Source of the DNA: Rhodococcus sp. 1168
Lineage (GTDB): Bacteria > Actinomycetota > Actinomycetes > Mycobacteriales > Mycobacteriaceae
Direction: 5' to 3'
DNA length: 64,000 nucleotides
Assembly: GCF_002091955.1 (NCBI RefSeq)
Contig: NZ_MKKY01000059.1
Location: forward strand, 1-64,000
The notes below the pieces were generated by a model. The model saw only the letters and a program-made list of their open reading frames with translations, ran no database searches and had not been told where the DNA came from. Positions 63,646-64,000 of the stretch are shown piece after piece. Numbering within the stretch: position 1 is the stretch's first letter; the number at the start of each line of letters is the position of its first letter. The translations under genes were made by a program, and so were the position numbers.

Positions 63646-64000
63646 TCAGGCTCCGCGATACTGGCCTGGCCTCTTGTCGACGAAAGCGGTGATGGCCTCC
63701 TGGTGGTCCTCCGTGTGATGAGCCATGGCCTGCATGGCCGCAGATAGCTGCAATAGTGACTCCAGCGACTGATGTTCCGACTCCCGCAACAGCTGTTTCG
63801 TCATTCGCACCGAGTGCGGTGGGTTCTTGGCCACGCGCGCGGCCAACTCCATCGCCTTCTCTACCAGCTCGTCTGGCTCGACCACGTAGTTGACCAACCC
63901 CCATTCGAGCGCCGTCGCCGCAGGGACCCGGTCGCCGGTGAGCGCCATTTCCGCTGTCCGTGCACGGCCGATCGTCTTGGTCAGCAACCATGCGCCACCG
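63646..64000 (-). CDS. Enoyl-CoA hydratase/isomerase, C-terminal part (cut by window edge)
   Basis: The last 117 residues of a crotonase-fold enzyme. The frame is open to the window end (GGAWLLTKTIGRARTAEMAL), passes ALTGDRVPAATALEWGLVNYVV (the conserved G..l.A.eA..wGLVn.vv) and ends SITAFVDKRPGQYRGA-like (AITAFVDKRPGQYRGA). The N-terminal oxyanion-hole part is outside the window. With the acyl-CoA dehydrogenases nearby it fits beta-oxidation of the same acid. Confidence 0.85.
   Translation of the reverse strand, partial: GGAWLLTKTIGRARTAEMALTGDRVPAATALEWGLVNYVVEPDELVEKAMELAARVAKNPPHSVRMTKQLLRESEHQSLESLLQLSAAMQAMAHHTEDHQEAITAFVDKRPGQYRGA

Overview
The window reads as chromosomal DNA of a mycolic-acid actinobacterium, most likely Rhodococcus or a close relative. 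The grounds are high G+C with G/C-rich third codon positions, many GTG starts, GTGA/ATGA stop-start overlaps, several TetR, PucR and IclR regulators, many acyl-CoA genes, and lineage-typical families (DUF3556, DUF2510/Ltp, secretory lipase, PknB-type kinase). This assignment is inferred from gene content, not from a database search. I saw no rRNA, tRNA or CRISPR array.

Region 1 (1-6.2 kb) is accessory and decaying. It holds an ISL3-family insertion sequence with a frameshifted transposase, the nitroreductase 3' end it appears to have cut, an IS3-type transposase tail, a frameshifted exported-protein gene and several hypothetical genes. Region 2 (6.3-13.3 kb) holds a TerD/PD-(D/E)XK nuclease fusion that overlaps a voltage-gated-type potassium channel tail to tail, a gene-poor stretch of about 940 bp, a HigBA toxin-antitoxin pair with two palindromic operators, a broken lipoprotein gene, a methyltransferase, a chain of decayed ORFs and a glyoxalase-fold protein.

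Region 3 (13.6-30.7 kb) is a run of small stand-alone units. These are SDR/TetR, TetR/DMT exporter-amidohydrolase, PadR-lipase, a serine beta-lactamase-like lipoprotein, a deaminase, a MarR-like regulator, a peroxiredoxin, a GNAT enzyme, an Ltp surface protein, TetR-MpaB oxygenase, YceI and SIMPL proteins. Several of the regulators sit beside clear palindromes or direct repeats.

Region 4 (30.7-41 kb) has two acyl-CoA/AMP ligases. One of them heads a same-strand run of ligase, DUF3556 membrane protein, FAD oxidoreductase and PucR regulator, in which the last three genes overlap by 4 bp at each junction. A receptor Ser/Thr kinase follows. Region 5 (41-51 kb) has an ABC-2 exporter divergent from a single-module NRPS (C-A-PCP-C). 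It also has a DUF2231 membrane protein and a PAP2-BlaI-BlaR1-like operon. ACTAC...GTAGT palindromes of BlaI type lie before both the NRPS and the DUF2231 gene.

Region 6 (51-55 kb) is a two-component system whose regulator and kinase genes are separated by two probable target genes. CTGAAR direct repeats with 11-bp spacing occur in the promoter regions of the regulator/PAP2, the small exported protein and the kinase/COG4705 pair; a weaker copy lies downstream of the regulator. Region 7 (55-64 kb) has a DASS transporter, a methyltransferase and a GlsB-like protein. It ends in an IclR-flanked catabolic cluster (two acyl-CoA dehydrogenases, MFS transporter, CaiB CoA-transferase, and a truncated enoyl-CoA hydratase at the edge).
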